A stretch of DNA of 64,000 nucleotides from Butyrivibrio sp. (GCA_015056575.1 SVGA01000016.1:1-64000), one strand, 5' to 3'. Counted from the first letter of the stretch, positions 10,401 through 19,059 are shown. Translations and numbers: made by a program. The notes: a model not told the origin generated them from the letters alone.

Positions 10401-12755
10401 CCATCCGTCTTCGCTAAAGAGATATCTTTTTTTCCCGATGGTATATATGCCTCCGCGCACAGCTTCTTTTGTCAGGGGATCAATGTAGGCTGTCAAAGAC
10501 TCAGTATTTTCGATTCTGCCGGAAGATGTGATTAAGTAGCTGTTGTCACTGTTTTCAAGAGGCACTTTTTCTACATTGATCCATCCCGAAAGTTTCTTTC
10601 CGTTGCGATATGCGGTTTTACTGTTCAGATTATACCCATTGACATTGACTTCAATGATTTTTTCAAGCTGATTAAGCCTGTCATTACTTGTTTTGCGGGT
10701 TAAAAGTGCGGTCATATAGTAATGCCCGGGAAAAAGCCCGGTAAGTATCAGATCTTTGGTCTTGCCATTACTGTTAAAATAAAAATAACCATAATCACTT
10801 ACAGAACATCCAACAGGACCAATAAAGCTTACTCTACCCATGTTTCTTGCTATGCTGTCACCAATCATTGCAATTTCTGCAGTCTTACCCACATCCACAG
10901 AGATAACGTTTTTACTGGGCTTGAATGTTTTGGCGGTGTAATAATCCTTTTTGGAATTAAGTTCATTGACCGTGACATTAAGGCTCATGGATACCTCGGG
11001 ACACGCCAATGAGGTTGCGGTAATGATGGCTGTTCCGGCTTTTTTATAGGTTCTCAGGTATCCGTTTTCGTCTATGGTGGCTATAGTACTGTCGGATGAG
11101 GCAAAAGTAACCCTGGTATCTTCAGCTTCAGGCGGCATAATATAAACATCAAAATGTCCAATATACTCCTGAGGGCACTCAAAGGTACCGCCATTTGCGT
11201 ACATGGTGCTTTGTATACCTAGCGATATCTTGGTGATATCTGTACTCTTTACGGAGACAATCACCTCTTTCCAGTGAGAACCTGCAAAGAGCTCATCTGC
11301 CATAGAAGACGTAGCTGTGGACACTAAGGGAAAAGAAACAACGTAGTGCCCCGGGACTTTTTGGATTACAAAGCAATCGCCATCTTTTGCAGTCACCTTC
11401 TCAGGCTCTTGCGTAGATCCATAGGCACTTATCAGGGCGTAGCTGCAGTTGGCATTTCCGCTGATACTGATTGTTCCCTTCTCTTCTGATGAAGCCGCCT
11501 CTGTTACAGCAACATCAGGAACCTCACCTACGATCAGTTTTGCTCTGTTTGGAGAAGAGGCAGAAATCTTATTTGGATTATCGGGATCCAGATAGTAATT
11601 TGCAGAAAGATAATATGTTCCGGGGGTAAGAGATTCGATGGAAACAGGAGCACTGTCAGTATTCACAACCTGAGTGATGCAGACGGCGCTCTTCATGTTC
11701 TCTGATGCAGAAGCAAGGACCTTAACAGTATAGTCCACGTTCTGATCGGGAATGTTAAACGCGATTTTTTCACCTTTAAAGCCTATAGCGTAGTCTGTCT
11801 CAGATGTTGTGCAATATAGCTGTGAATCATCAGCTGATTCTTTTACTGCATCCTGGGTGGATTCAATAATATCCGCAGCAGTGGAAGCGTTGTTGGTTTC
11901 AACACTGATTTCATCAGTTCCTTCGGCTGTGTCATCCGGAGTAGCTTCGGGGATGGTTTCATCAGATGTCTCGGCAGTGGCAGCATCATTTACTTCCGAA
12001 GTGTCCACAAGGCTTAGTTCAGTATTGGACTCGGCAGAGGGTTCATCGGTGGCTTCAATAGGTGACTGATCGGTGGCTTCAATAGGTGACTGATCGGGGG
12101 CTTTGATAGATGACTGATCAGTTGCCTCGATAGGTAGCTCATCAGTTGCTTCAGCTGTGGCATTAAGGTCTGATTCATTATTTGTTGCGGCAGATGATGA
12201 TGTACTGCTTATGACAGAATCTTCATCAATTTCGTCGGAGTTGTCCTCAAAGGCGGCATCATTAAAATGAACTATATTGGCTGCAAAAAAGGCTTCCCCG
12301 TTATCTGTTACAGCCATTGCATAAACCAATGCTCTGCTTTTTGGAAGAAAACCGGTATGATCTGTTTCTTCAATGGCGTTGTATTCCTCCGCGGATTGGG
12401 GCAGCACAATAGATTCAAGATATTCGCTATCATTTATTTTGTTCTCGATGGGAATGGCGACAAATTTGTAAGAAACAGCAAAGCCTGACTCTTCTTCGCT
12501 GCATTTGATCATAGAGATGTCATCGATGACCAGCTGTGGATTGAGGATATCATCGATCTTTTCATCAGATTGTGTGACAAAAAAATCTGATTCGATATTA
12601 GCAGATGAAATAGTGAATGAACAGGATTTTGCGGGAAAGCTATCTATAACAGTCTCTTCGGTTACGTTAGTGGCCCGTGCCGGCATTACGCATCCAAACA
12701 ACATTGAAGATGCCATGGCAAGAGCAAGCAGTTTATTCCATTGTCTCTTATTCAT
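7473..12755 (-). CDS. Giant exported protein with cell-wall-binding (choline-binding-like) repeats
   Basis: 1760 residues. An N-terminal signal peptide (KQWNK-like basic start, hydrophobic LLALAMASSMLFGCVMPARA) is followed by a region rich in Ser, Thr, Asp and Glu (about 170-310) that contains an eight-residue tandem repeat. A bacterial Ig-like (Big_2) domain sits near residues 535-640 (TFASSDSTIATIDENGYLRT). From about residue 740 to the end there are many degenerate cell-wall-binding repeats with aromatic-Gly patterns such as GKKYYADNLGHIS, KYYFENGMMKK and GWKTMQ, as in choline/teichoic-acid-binding modules. No enzymatic domain is recognised. The likely role is a surface protein held to the wall by the repeats. 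A cysteine in the signal region (FGCVMP) could make it a lipoprotein, but the lipobox is poor. It is convergent with the LRR gene. Confidence 0.8.
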   Translation of the reverse strand: MNKRQWNKLLALAMASSMLFGCVMPARATNVTEETVIDSFPAKSCSFTISSANIESDFFVTQSDEKIDDILNPQLVIDDISMIKCSEEESGFAVSYKFVAIPIENKINDSEYLESIVLPQSAEEYNAIEETDHTGFLPKSRALVYAMAVTDNGEAFFAANIVHFNDAAFEDNSDEIDEDSVISSTSSSAATNNESDLNATAEATDELPIEATDQSSIKAPDQSPIEATDQSPIEATDEPSAESNTELSLVDTSEVNDAATAETSDETIPEATPDDTAEGTDEISVETNNASTAADIIESTQDAVKESADDSQLYCTTSETDYAIGFKGEKIAFNIPDQNVDYTVKVLASASENMKSAVCITQVVNTDSAPVSIESLTPGTYYLSANYYLDPDNPNKISASSPNRAKLIVGEVPDVAVTEAASSEEKGTISISGNANCSYALISAYGSTQEPEKVTAKDGDCFVIQKVPGHYVVSFPLVSTATSSMADELFAGSHWKEVIVSVKSTDITKISLGIQSTMYANGGTFECPQEYIGHFDVYIMPPEAEDTRVTFASSDSTIATIDENGYLRTYKKAGTAIITATSLACPEVSMSLNVTVNELNSKKDYYTAKTFKPSKNVISVDVGKTAEIAMIGDSIARNMGRVSFIGPVGCSVSDYGYFYFNSNGKTKDLILTGLFPGHYYMTALLTRKTSNDRLNQLEKIIEVNVNGYNLNSKTAYRNGKKLSGWINVEKVPLENSDNSYLITSSGRIENTESLTAYIDPLTKEAVRGGIYTIGKKRYLFSEDGWLMKSSKTGVSNNKTLYSDDMYCINTDGEFNTGWQTPLDSSGVSLNTEYYFDPITCKKTVNSWVPKGKSLTYVDSNGVLSVKTDGITTLPGSDNINKTYCFKNGAIQTGFVFVSSSNELYVSSSKASFAYYFDPQNGGAAATGFFAVKGKKYYADNLGHISLNRVFTYRNGETEELYYANKIGAIPENCFVSDLNGDRYYAGANGKLLKNTRKSINGKMCIFDENGVLNSYAEGQESEFYYEEGGKLVKAYFKSSNAKKSANGIAFYKDQECSSILKNSWLSDSSGNKKAYIKSSGKMLTGIAQVAGKTLYFEDSGLLASEEGIITANRKYYYHNSNGEIETTQGFNRTGIGFIYVKDKNGVLANGQVTISKRKYCFKDGILVYSTDSTYRTISFNGTVYVTNRGSAPSTIQQAQECYIPTGNVYIVGNMLVGKNGTPYSGMFIGSNTKYFFENGMMKKNTAVISSGKLYLFGNDGTAQSGWKKFSGKVIDLDNSGKYETVYDQNCYFYLDPKTNIACTGWKTMQAPSTNGRGTLCLDGQNNPISSNVKKKIYFCETNTENLPLGALVCNTDHPVKGVIYRFGPDGSPKTGSQGKVYTQEMSDSATLEYYLNPDGTLASGRTEVIVNGQKTYYYYSPKDHKLQRSVIRKTGGKWYYYGNNGQQSTSFFGQIKGGDLDIIAEYNRDGSIRRFLYEDSDAPQQIKNAFVRCNVGDYFVIGNNGMPVTGMIDIPVGIQGNFDGQKILIENDGFCDFNDIQMPNPWDDYKIPYYLKKYSGKTYVMHDGVVALATGKEIEISDYSLLSTADQNNLDNISSLLSRSGKSLTVWIQEDGTVKESSFIIDGRIMHTDKYGVVKENLSDFYKQNGSWFTSLANGDDNSGYCDIDLVDHATSEHVKGRIHKDASGKIKSFTLLSQDAAFKTYYDTGNTLTGIYRIDDHQYICLKKGKLTTGKQKLSWSKYPSTMYFAPDYAIGYID
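12046..12153. repeat. 24-bp tandem repeats inside the wall-binding protein gene
   Basis: Units start at 12046, 12070, 12094 and 12118, and a partial unit starts at 12142. Each encodes a variant of the octapeptide EATDQSPI on the minus strand (about residues 200-237). The first two units are nearly identical at DNA level, which indicates recent slippage expansion in the linker. Confidence 0.9.
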
Positions 12756-12821
12756 TTTTTACCCTCTCTGTCACATGGTTAATAGCTCCCCCTTCCCCAA
12801 AATATATTTTATCATATAGAA

Positions 12822-12851
12822 AAACACCGACGCAGTGCTCCGTCGGTGTTT
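12822..12851. terminator. Hairpin terminator downstream of tetR-like gene
   Basis: An 11-bp near-perfect stem (AAACACCGACG at 12822-12832 with CGTCGGTGTTT at 12841-12851) has T-rich flanks on both sides. It lies just 8 bp beyond the stop of the minus-strand TetR gene and upstream of the wall-binding gene, so it separates these two same-strand units. Confidence 0.75.
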
Positions 12852-12859
12852 ATATTTTT

Positions 12860-13459
12860 TTAATTTGTATATTGTTTTACAATCTGACGTACAGTTTGTT
12901 CCAAATGTGGTTTGAGCTCCTCCAAGGATACGGGATCGCCGAACATGATGGAGCTGTAGCCGGTGGAACCCACAAGCTCTATTATGAGGAAGAGCATTAC
13001 CTCCGGGTCTTTGATCTTAAGGCCCGAATCCTCCACCATCTTCCGGTAAACTTCTCCGAAATCCACATCATCCTCTGAAGTTGGTGTGGTAAGAGCTCTT
13101 TTGAAAACCGCCCAGGAAAGGTCTTTGTAGATGAAGGCCAGAAGCCCTTTGTTGGCGGACAGTTCGTCAAGAACATAGTCCATAAGGAAGATGATCTCTT
13201 CCTCGAGTCCCTCGATACCATTGTCCTTCATGGCGTTGTAGGCCTGGAGAAAGAGCTGGCTGGATTTATGGGCGATGAGTCTGTTCCTTATATCGTATTT
13301 GTCCTTGAAGTACAGATAGAAGGTGCCCTTTGCAACTTCCGCCTTTTCTACTATATCCGAGATGGAAGTCTTATTGAGACCCTTTGAGGTGAACAGCTCA
13401 AAAGAGGCGTTCAAAAGATTTTCCATCTTCAGTTTCTTGTTTAAATCTGCTTTTCCCAT
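12860..13459 (-). CDS. TetR/AcrR family transcriptional regulator of the MMPL exporter
   Basis: 199 residues. The N-terminal TetR helix-turn-helix is clear: residues about 10-57 contain LLNASFELFTSKGLNKTSISDIVEKAEVAKGTFYLYFKDKYD, the typical recognition-helix region GTFYLYFKDK. The C-terminal ligand-binding part is divergent, as usual. The start at 13459 has GGAAGTGATC upstream. The gene is divergent from the MMPL exporter operon. The 200-bp gap holds three copies of a TGAC-N5-GTCA palindrome that overlap the exporter promoter, so the likely role is an autoregulated repressor of the exporter relieved by an unknown ligand. Family assignment is firm; the regulatory link is inferred from arrangement. 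Confidence 0.9.
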   Translation of the reverse strand: MGKADLNKKLKMENLLNASFELFTSKGLNKTSISDIVEKAEVAKGTFYLYFKDKYDIRNRLIAHKSSQLFLQAYNAMKDNGIEGLEEEIIFLMDYVLDELSANKGLLAFIYKDLSWAVFKRALTTPTSEDDVDFGEVYRKMVEDSGLKIKDPEVMLFLIIELVGSTGYSSIMFGDPVSLEELKPHLEQTVRQIVKQYTN

Positions 13460-13554
13460 GTGATCACTTCCTTACAGAACATATTATAACATAGCGCAAA
13501 GCCGCGTGTTTCCTTTATTTTCAAAATGAAAGTATAAAAAAGAAATAAAATTTA

Positions 13555-13629
13555 TGACTAACGGTCAAAAATAATTGACTGATAGTCATTTATGTGTTAT
13601 ACCATAATACAGAAAGTGACCATTGGTCA
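13555..13629. promoter_or_regulatory. Three TGAC-N5-GTCA operator palindromes
   Basis: The sites are 13555-13567, 13576-13588 and 13617-13629, all with the exact half-sites TGAC and GTCA separated by 5 bp. Their start-to-start distances are 21 and 41 bp, close to two and four DNA turns, so they lie on one helical face. The second covers the -35 box and the third lies near the expected transcription start. This is the pattern of a TetR-type repressor operator. Confidence 0.8.
13575..13603 (+). promoter_or_regulatory. Sigma-A-type promoter for the MMPL operon
   Basis: TTGACT at 13575-13580 and TATACC at 13598-13603 are separated by exactly 17 bp. The gene start is 57 bp downstream of the -10 box. 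The -35 box is embedded in the second operator palindrome. Confidence 0.7.
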
Positions 13630-13659
13630 ATAATTATTTTTTAAAGAGGAGTTGGTGTT

Positions 13660-15774
13660 ATGAATAAGCTTTCACATTTGATAGTAAAGCTAAGGTACAT
13701 AATCCTTATAGTTGCAGTAGCACTGCTGATTCCGTCAGCGATCGGCTACTTTAACACAAGGGTTAATTACGATATTCTCACATATCTTCCCAAAGATATT
13801 GAGACAATGAAAGGACAGGACATCCTGCTAGACCAGTTCGGAACAGGCTCTTTTGTCCTCTACGTTGCAGAAGGCATGGAGGAGAAGGATGTGGCAGCCT
13901 TAAAGAGTAAGATCGAGCAGGTTGACCACGTTGCCGATGTTATCTGGTATGACTCGGTGATGGACCTGTCGGTTCCCATGGAGATGCTTCCTTCGAAAGT
14001 GTATGACGCTTTCAACGGAGACGATGCCACAATGATGTTCGTGGTATTTGATGAAGGAACTTCCTCAGACGGAACCATGGCTGCTATAGAAGAGATCAGA
14101 AGAATTTCAGACAAGCAGTGCTTCATGAGCGGCATGAGCGCCATAGTTACGGATACAAAGAATATGGCCGAGGCAGAGACACCTATATACGTAGGAATAG
14201 CGGTGCTTCTTGCGATCGTGGTCCTGTCCCTGACGATGGATTCCTATCTGATACCGCTGTTCTTCCTTCTTAGTATCGGAATGGCCATTGTTTACAACAT
14301 GGGTACCAACATATTCAAAGGAGAGATCTCTTTTATCACCCAGTCGCTGAGCGCTGTGCTTCAGCTGGGAGTTACCCTGGACTACTCAATATTCCTGTGG
14401 CACAGCTACCAGGAGGAGCTTGAGAAAACAGATGATAAGAATGAGGCCATGGCAAATGCCATAGGTGCAACATTCCAGTCGGTAATCGGAAGCTCAATCA
14501 CAACAGTTGCCGGATTTGTGGCTCTTTGCTTTATGAGCTTTACGCTGGGGCTTGATCTTGGCATTGTAATGGCCAAGGGTGTTGTATTCGGAGTTATCGG
14601 ATGTGTAACCATACTGCCCAGTATGATCCTGATATTTGACAAACTCATAGAGAAGACCAAGCACAAACCTCTGATGCCTGAGTTTAACAGGATCCCGAAG
14701 TTTATCGCAAAGCACTATCTGGCCTTCTTTGCAATATTCCTGGTGCTTTTATTCCCGGCTATATACGGAAACAACCACACGGCAGTTTATTACGACCTTG
14801 CCCAGACGCTTCCCGACAAGCTTGAGAGTGTACAGGGCGCCAATGAAGTTGATAAGAAGTTTGAAATGAACTCGGCATACATGCTGCTGGTTGACAAGAA
14901 TCTGGACAGCGCATCCATGAACGAGATGATAGAGGAGTTGAAGACTACAGATGGAATCCTTTCGGTTCTGGGAACTGACTCACTTATAGGACCTGCGCTT
15001 CCCAGAAGCTTTATCCCCGAAGACCTTATGTCCGATCTTGAGAGTGACGAGTGGAAGATGGTTCTTTTGACCACTGATTATAAGATCGCTTCCGATGAGA
15101 TCAACGCTCAGATAGCAGAGGTGGACAGGATAGTAAAGAACTACGATCCCAAGGCTATGGTTGTTGGTGAAGCACCCTGCACCAAGGATCTGATCAACAT
15201 AACAGACCACGATTTCCAGGTTGTAAACTTCGTATCCATCGGACTGGTATTTCTTATCATTGCATTTGTGCTTAAGTCTTTCTCACTGCCCTTCATACTG
15301 GTGGCAGTTATCGAGTTTGCTATCTTTGTGAACATGGGACTTCCTTATTACACAAATACAACGATTCCTTTCATCTCATCGGTGGTTATAGGAACAATAC
15401 AGCTTGGCGCCACCGTTGACTACGCCATTCTGATGACCACCAGATACTTAAATGAGAGAAATGCGGGACATGACAAGAAAGAGGCCACTTTGATAGCTCT
15501 TTCTACCAGCATGAAGTCGGTTATCGTCAGTGCCCTGAGCTTCTTTGCGGCAACCTTCGGCGTAGGGCTTATATCCAGCATCGATATGATCGGTTCGTTG
15601 TGCATGCTTATGGCAAGAGGCGCCATTATCAGTATGTTTACCGTGCTTCTGACATTGCCGGCAATGTACATGCTCTTTGACGGACTTATCATGAAGACTA
15701 CATTCGGAGTTAGAAAAGAAGACAATGAATCGCATCATTTTGGACATTTGATCCATAGACATAAAGTTGCATAA
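13660..15774 (+). CDS. MMPL/RND family exporter
   Basis: 704 residues with two repeated halves, each made of one helix, an extracytoplasmic loop and five helices, as in MMPL/HAE2-type RND permeases. The conserved acidic residue of the central helices is present in both halves: LGVTLDYSIFLWHSYQEE (about residue 240) and LGATVDYAILMTTRYLNER (about 585). Proton-driven export of lipids or hydrophobic compounds is the family role. GAGGAG lies 11 nt before the ATG. It is the first gene of an operon with the downstream heptad-repeat lipoprotein (18 bp apart) and is controlled by the divergent TetR regulator. The substrate is unknown. Firmicute single-chain RND exporters lack a periplasmic adaptor, so the lipoprotein partner may provide an extracellular extension. 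Confidence 0.92.
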   Translation: MNKLSHLIVKLRYIILIVAVALLIPSAIGYFNTRVNYDILTYLPKDIETMKGQDILLDQFGTGSFVLYVAEGMEEKDVAALKSKIEQVDHVADVIWYDSVMDLSVPMEMLPSKVYDAFNGDDATMMFVVFDEGTSSDGTMAAIEEIRRISDKQCFMSGMSAIVTDTKNMAEAETPIYVGIAVLLAIVVLSLTMDSYLIPLFFLLSIGMAIVYNMGTNIFKGEISFITQSLSAVLQLGVTLDYSIFLWHSYQEELEKTDDKNEAMANAIGATFQSVIGSSITTVAGFVALCFMSFTLGLDLGIVMAKGVVFGVIGCVTILPSMILIFDKLIEKTKHKPLMPEFNRIPKFIAKHYLAFFAIFLVLLFPAIYGNNHTAVYYDLAQTLPDKLESVQGANEVDKKFEMNSAYMLLVDKNLDSASMNEMIEELKTTDGILSVLGTDSLIGPALPRSFIPEDLMSDLESDEWKMVLLTTDYKIASDEINAQIAEVDRIVKNYDPKAMVVGEAPCTKDLINITDHDFQVVNFVSIGLVFLIIAFVLKSFSLPFILVAVIEFAIFVNMGLPYYTNTTIPFISSVVIGTIQLGATVDYAILMTTRYLNERNAGHDKKEATLIALSTSMKSVIVSALSFFAATFGVGLISSIDMIGSLCMLMARGAIISMFTVLLTLPAMYMLFDGLIMKTTFGVRKEDNESHHFGHLIHRHKVA

Positions 15775-15791
15775 GAACGGAGGAGAGAATC

Positions 15792-18700
15792 ATGATCAGA
15801 AAAAATCTTATCAAATCATTATCTTTAATTATGGCTACAATGCTGGCAGTTATGACAGTTGCCTGCGGACAGAATACAGTTACGGACAACACAGCTGAGA
15901 TCACAGCAGAGGAATCTTTTACGGAAGGAGCTGATGCTGATGAGAAAGAGCTTGCAAACGCAGTCGTATCAGGAAGCAATGCTCTTGGGTCAATAGCAGC
16001 CCAGTCCGGAAAAGTAGAGACAGTCTATGTTACAGCTGATGCCAACGGCGCGGTCAATGACGTTATCGTAAGCGAGTGGCTCAAGAACGCTGAGGCTTCA
16101 TCAGAGCTTTCCGACAAGACAGATCTTAAGAACATCGTAAATGTCAAGGGCGATGAGACCTACACTGATAACGGCGACGGAACAGTGACCTGGGAAGCCG
16201 GCGGCTCCGACATCTACTACCAGGGAACTACCGACAAGGAGCTTCCTGTTAAGATGAATATTACCTACACTCTTGACGGCAAAGAGATTTCTCCCGAGGA
16301 GCTGGCAGGCAAGAGCGGAAAAGTCACCATCCGCTTCGACTATGAGAACAATGCAAAGCAGTCCGTTGATGTGGACGGCAAGGAATACGATGTTTACACA
16401 CCTTTTGCCATGGTATCCGGAATGATGCTGGATGCTGACAAATTTACAAACGTTGAGATCTCAAACGGCAAGGTTATTTCAGATGGTGGAAAATATATCG
16501 TTATGGGCGTTGCCGTTCCCGGACTTAAGGAGAGTCTTGATATTTCCGATGAGAAGTGGGATGAGCTCGAGGATAGCGATGAGATCAAGGACAAGCTTTC
16601 AAATTCCTTCGAGATCACAGCGGATACCTCAGACTTCGAACTGGGAATGACCATCACAATGGCAAGCTCAGATATCCTCTCAGACTTTGGTGTTACCGAC
16701 CTCAACGATTCAGAGAAGATCGAGGATCTCAAGGATGACATGAACGAGCTCTATGATGGAGCAAACAAGCTGGTTGACGGCAGCAAGGCCCTCAAGGACG
16801 GTACTACAGAGCTTAAGGACGGAACAGGGAAGCTCGCAGACGGAACACAGGAGCTGTATAACGGAACTTCTGATCTCTATGACGGAACCTCAAAGCTCTA
16901 TGACGGAACTGGAAGCCTCTATGACGGAACAGCAAAGCTCTATGATGGAACAGGAAGTCTTGTTGACGGAGCAGGCAAGCTCTATGACGGAAGTAAGGCA
17001 CTTGGAGATGGAGCAGGTAAACTCTCCGACGGCAGCAATGCTCTGGGCAAAGGTGCAAAAGATCTGGCAACCGGCGTTAAGTCATATACAGACGCTGCCA
17101 CTCAGATCAAAGACGGTGCAGGTCAGCTGAAGACCGGCGTAGCTTCAGCCCAGGCAGGTTCAAAGAAACTGGTTGCAGGCGTAACTTCAGCTGAGTCAAG
17201 TTCAAAGACCCTTGCAGACGGAGCAAAGCAGGTTGATGATGGCGTTAACTCAATGCAGGCTATGATGAAGAACATGGTAGAAGTTGAGCTTGTTAATAAG
17301 CTGGATACCATCAAGGCAAATCAGGATCTCTACGGTGCAGCTTATGCATGGCTTACAAATACTACTGATACTGATTCCGAGCCCTCACCAGCAGTTCTTC
17401 AGGTGCTGCAGTCTATTGACAAAGGTATTACATCAGGCCACGATGCACTAAAGATCAAAAAGGCAGCACTTGCAGCTCTTGGCGGACAGGCTACCAGTTC
17501 CCTGTATGTGATCAGCAACTACGAGATGCTGGTAACAACCGTAAAGACAGGCACTCTCTATGCTGAAGATAATGAGGATGTGACAGTAACTCCTTCAGAC
17601 GCACAGCCTGCTTCCGGTGCAGATGCACAGACTCCTGCAGATACAGGAGCAGATGGAGAAACACCTGCAGGTAACGGCGAGCCCGGTGCAGCTTCAGATG
17701 GTCAGGGTGAAGCAGGGGCTTCACAGGCAACAGGAAGCGGATCTGAAAATGGCGGATCTGAAACAGGTACAGGTAACGGCGCAGCCAATGGCGGCAACGG
17801 CACTGCTTCAACCTCAGCTAACGGTAGCGATGGCACCGCATCAGCTGCCGCTAACAGTGGTAATGGCGGAAATCAGACAGGCACAGGATCTGATGGACTT
17901 GATAAGAACGGAGCTGCCGGTGGCGAAGATGGATCTGTTGAGGGAACCGGCGCCGAGGATGGTGAGCCAACAGAAGAACTGTCAATTACCGGAAATGAGA
18001 AGAAGACTACACTTGTCGGAAACAGCGGGAATGAATCAGGTTACAGCGACAGCGATGTTTCCACCATAGCAACCTATGTGCAGAGATACAGCATTCTTTG
18101 CGGTGCAACTTCAAGTGCTGCTAAGACTCTCGGATCAACATACGAGCAGATCAGTGCCATGAAGACAGGCCTTGAGCAACAACTTCCCGTAATTGCTCAG
18201 CTGGTAGCAGGAGCAGATGCAGTTGCAGCCGGAACAAACCAGCTTAATGCAGGACTTGGACAGCTTAAAGATGGTCAGATCCAGCTGGATGGCGGTATTG
18301 CTCTTGTTGGCAATGGTGTTGACACTCTGTATGGAGGAGCCAATACTCTTACATCAAACAATGCAGCCCTTGTGGGCGGAAGCAAGCAGCTCGCAGACGG
18401 TGCAACCCAGATTACAGATGGTGCTAATCAGCTTAAGAGCGGCGCAGGCCAGCTCAAGGATGGCGCAGGCCAGCTTAAGGATGGTGCAGGTCAGCTCAAG
18501 GACGGCGCAGGTCAGCTCAAGGATGGCGCAGCAGAGCTCAAGAACGGTGCAGGTCAGCTTCTTGACGGCACAGGCAAACTCAAGGATGGCGCTAAGGAGC
18601 TTAACGATGGTGCCAAGGCCCTTGATGAAGGCGCAGCAAAGCTTGATGACGGCGTTCAGGAACTTATGGACGGCATGATAAAGTTTGACGAAGAAGGTAT

Positions 18701-18866
18701 CAAGAAACTCTACGATGCATTCGACGGAGATCTTACTGACTTCGCAAACAGGCTCAATGCAATCCAGAAGGCCGGCAGCAGCTACAACTCCTTCGGTGGA
18801 TCTGATGAAGACGTTGACAGCAGCGTTAAGTTCGTAATCAAGACAGGCGCAGTAAAGAGCCTTTGA
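15792..18866 (+). CDS. Lipoprotein with long DG-heptad repeats, partner of the MMPL exporter
   Basis: 1024 residues. The signal peptide ends in a lipobox (MLAVMTVACG, Cys at about 28). A globular N-terminal part (to about 310) is followed by a first block of seven-residue repeats of the type LYDGTSK/LVDGAGK (about 315-430). Then come a helical stretch and a Gly/Ala/Ser-rich low-complexity insert (about 600-725). A second block of GAGQLKD heptads follows (about 800-965), with a short tail. The repeats resemble the X-DG-X-X-L heptads between the membrane parts of YhgE/Pip proteins, but no C-terminal membrane helices are present here. GGAGGAGAG lies before the start. The gene is 18 bp after the exporter, so it is co-transcribed. 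A rigid surface coiled coil that works with the exporter is inferred; function is not demonstrated. Confidence 0.8.
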   Translation: MIRKNLIKSLSLIMATMLAVMTVACGQNTVTDNTAEITAEESFTEGADADEKELANAVVSGSNALGSIAAQSGKVETVYVTADANGAVNDVIVSEWLKNAEASSELSDKTDLKNIVNVKGDETYTDNGDGTVTWEAGGSDIYYQGTTDKELPVKMNITYTLDGKEISPEELAGKSGKVTIRFDYENNAKQSVDVDGKEYDVYTPFAMVSGMMLDADKFTNVEISNGKVISDGGKYIVMGVAVPGLKESLDISDEKWDELEDSDEIKDKLSNSFEITADTSDFELGMTITMASSDILSDFGVTDLNDSEKIEDLKDDMNELYDGANKLVDGSKALKDGTTELKDGTGKLADGTQELYNGTSDLYDGTSKLYDGTGSLYDGTAKLYDGTGSLVDGAGKLYDGSKALGDGAGKLSDGSNALGKGAKDLATGVKSYTDAATQIKDGAGQLKTGVASAQAGSKKLVAGVTSAESSSKTLADGAKQVDDGVNSMQAMMKNMVEVELVNKLDTIKANQDLYGAAYAWLTNTTDTDSEPSPAVLQVLQSIDKGITSGHDALKIKKAALAALGGQATSSLYVISNYEMLVTTVKTGTLYAEDNEDVTVTPSDAQPASGADAQTPADTGADGETPAGNGEPGAASDGQGEAGASQATGSGSENGGSETGTGNGAANGGNGTASTSANGSDGTASAAANSGNGGNQTGTGSDGLDKNGAAGGEDGSVEGTGAEDGEPTEELSITGNEKKTTLVGNSGNESGYSDSDVSTIATYVQRYSILCGATSSAAKTLGSTYEQISAMKTGLEQQLPVIAQLVAGADAVAAGTNQLNAGLGQLKDGQIQLDGGIALVGNGVDTLYGGANTLTSNNAALVGGSKQLADGATQITDGANQLKSGAGQLKDGAGQLKDGAGQLKDGAGQLKDGAAELKNGAGQLLDGTGKLKDGAKELNDGAKALDEGAAKLDDGVQELMDGMIKFDEEGIKKLYDAFDGDLTDFANRLNAIQKAGSSYNSFGGSDEDVDSSVKFVIKTGAVKSL
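18429..18590 (+). repeat. 21-bp tandem repeats encoding GAGQLKD heptads
   Basis: Near-identical 21-bp units start at 18450, 18471, 18492 and 18513, with more diverged units on either side. They encode the second heptad block of the lipoprotein. DNA-level identity is higher than the protein repeat requires, which suggests recent unit duplication. Confidence 0.85.
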
Positions 18867-18888
18867 GAAATGAACTGATGATTGGAGT

Positions 18889-19055
18889 TTCTCCATGGCG
18901 CCGGGATGTACCGGCGCGTAGGAGTGGCGATGATCAGGGACTTCTATGACACCGCGGAGGAGTGATGATGATCGGGGCTTCTCCATGGCGCCGGGATGTA
19001 CCGGCGCGGAGGAGTGATGATGATCAGGTATCTATGCCATCGCGGAGCTTCGGAC
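18889..19055. repeat. 90-bp direct repeat with GC-rich hairpins and GGAGGAGTGATGATG segments
   Basis: Two copies start at 18889 and 18979. Each splits into two related halves of about 45 bp that end in GAGGAGTGATGATGATC. The first half carries the perfect palindrome GCGCCGG-6nt-CCGGCGC (18898-18917 and 18988-19007). The array starts about 22 bp after the lipoprotein stop. No convincing ORF was found in it, although the GGAGGAG followed by ATG imitates a ribosome-binding site. Confidence 0.75.
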
Positions 19056-19059
19056 TTTT

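Noticed and set aside
18354..18986. Minus-strand ORF over the heptad repeats
   Set aside because: It arises from the periodic 21-bp DNA repeats of the real plus-strand gene.
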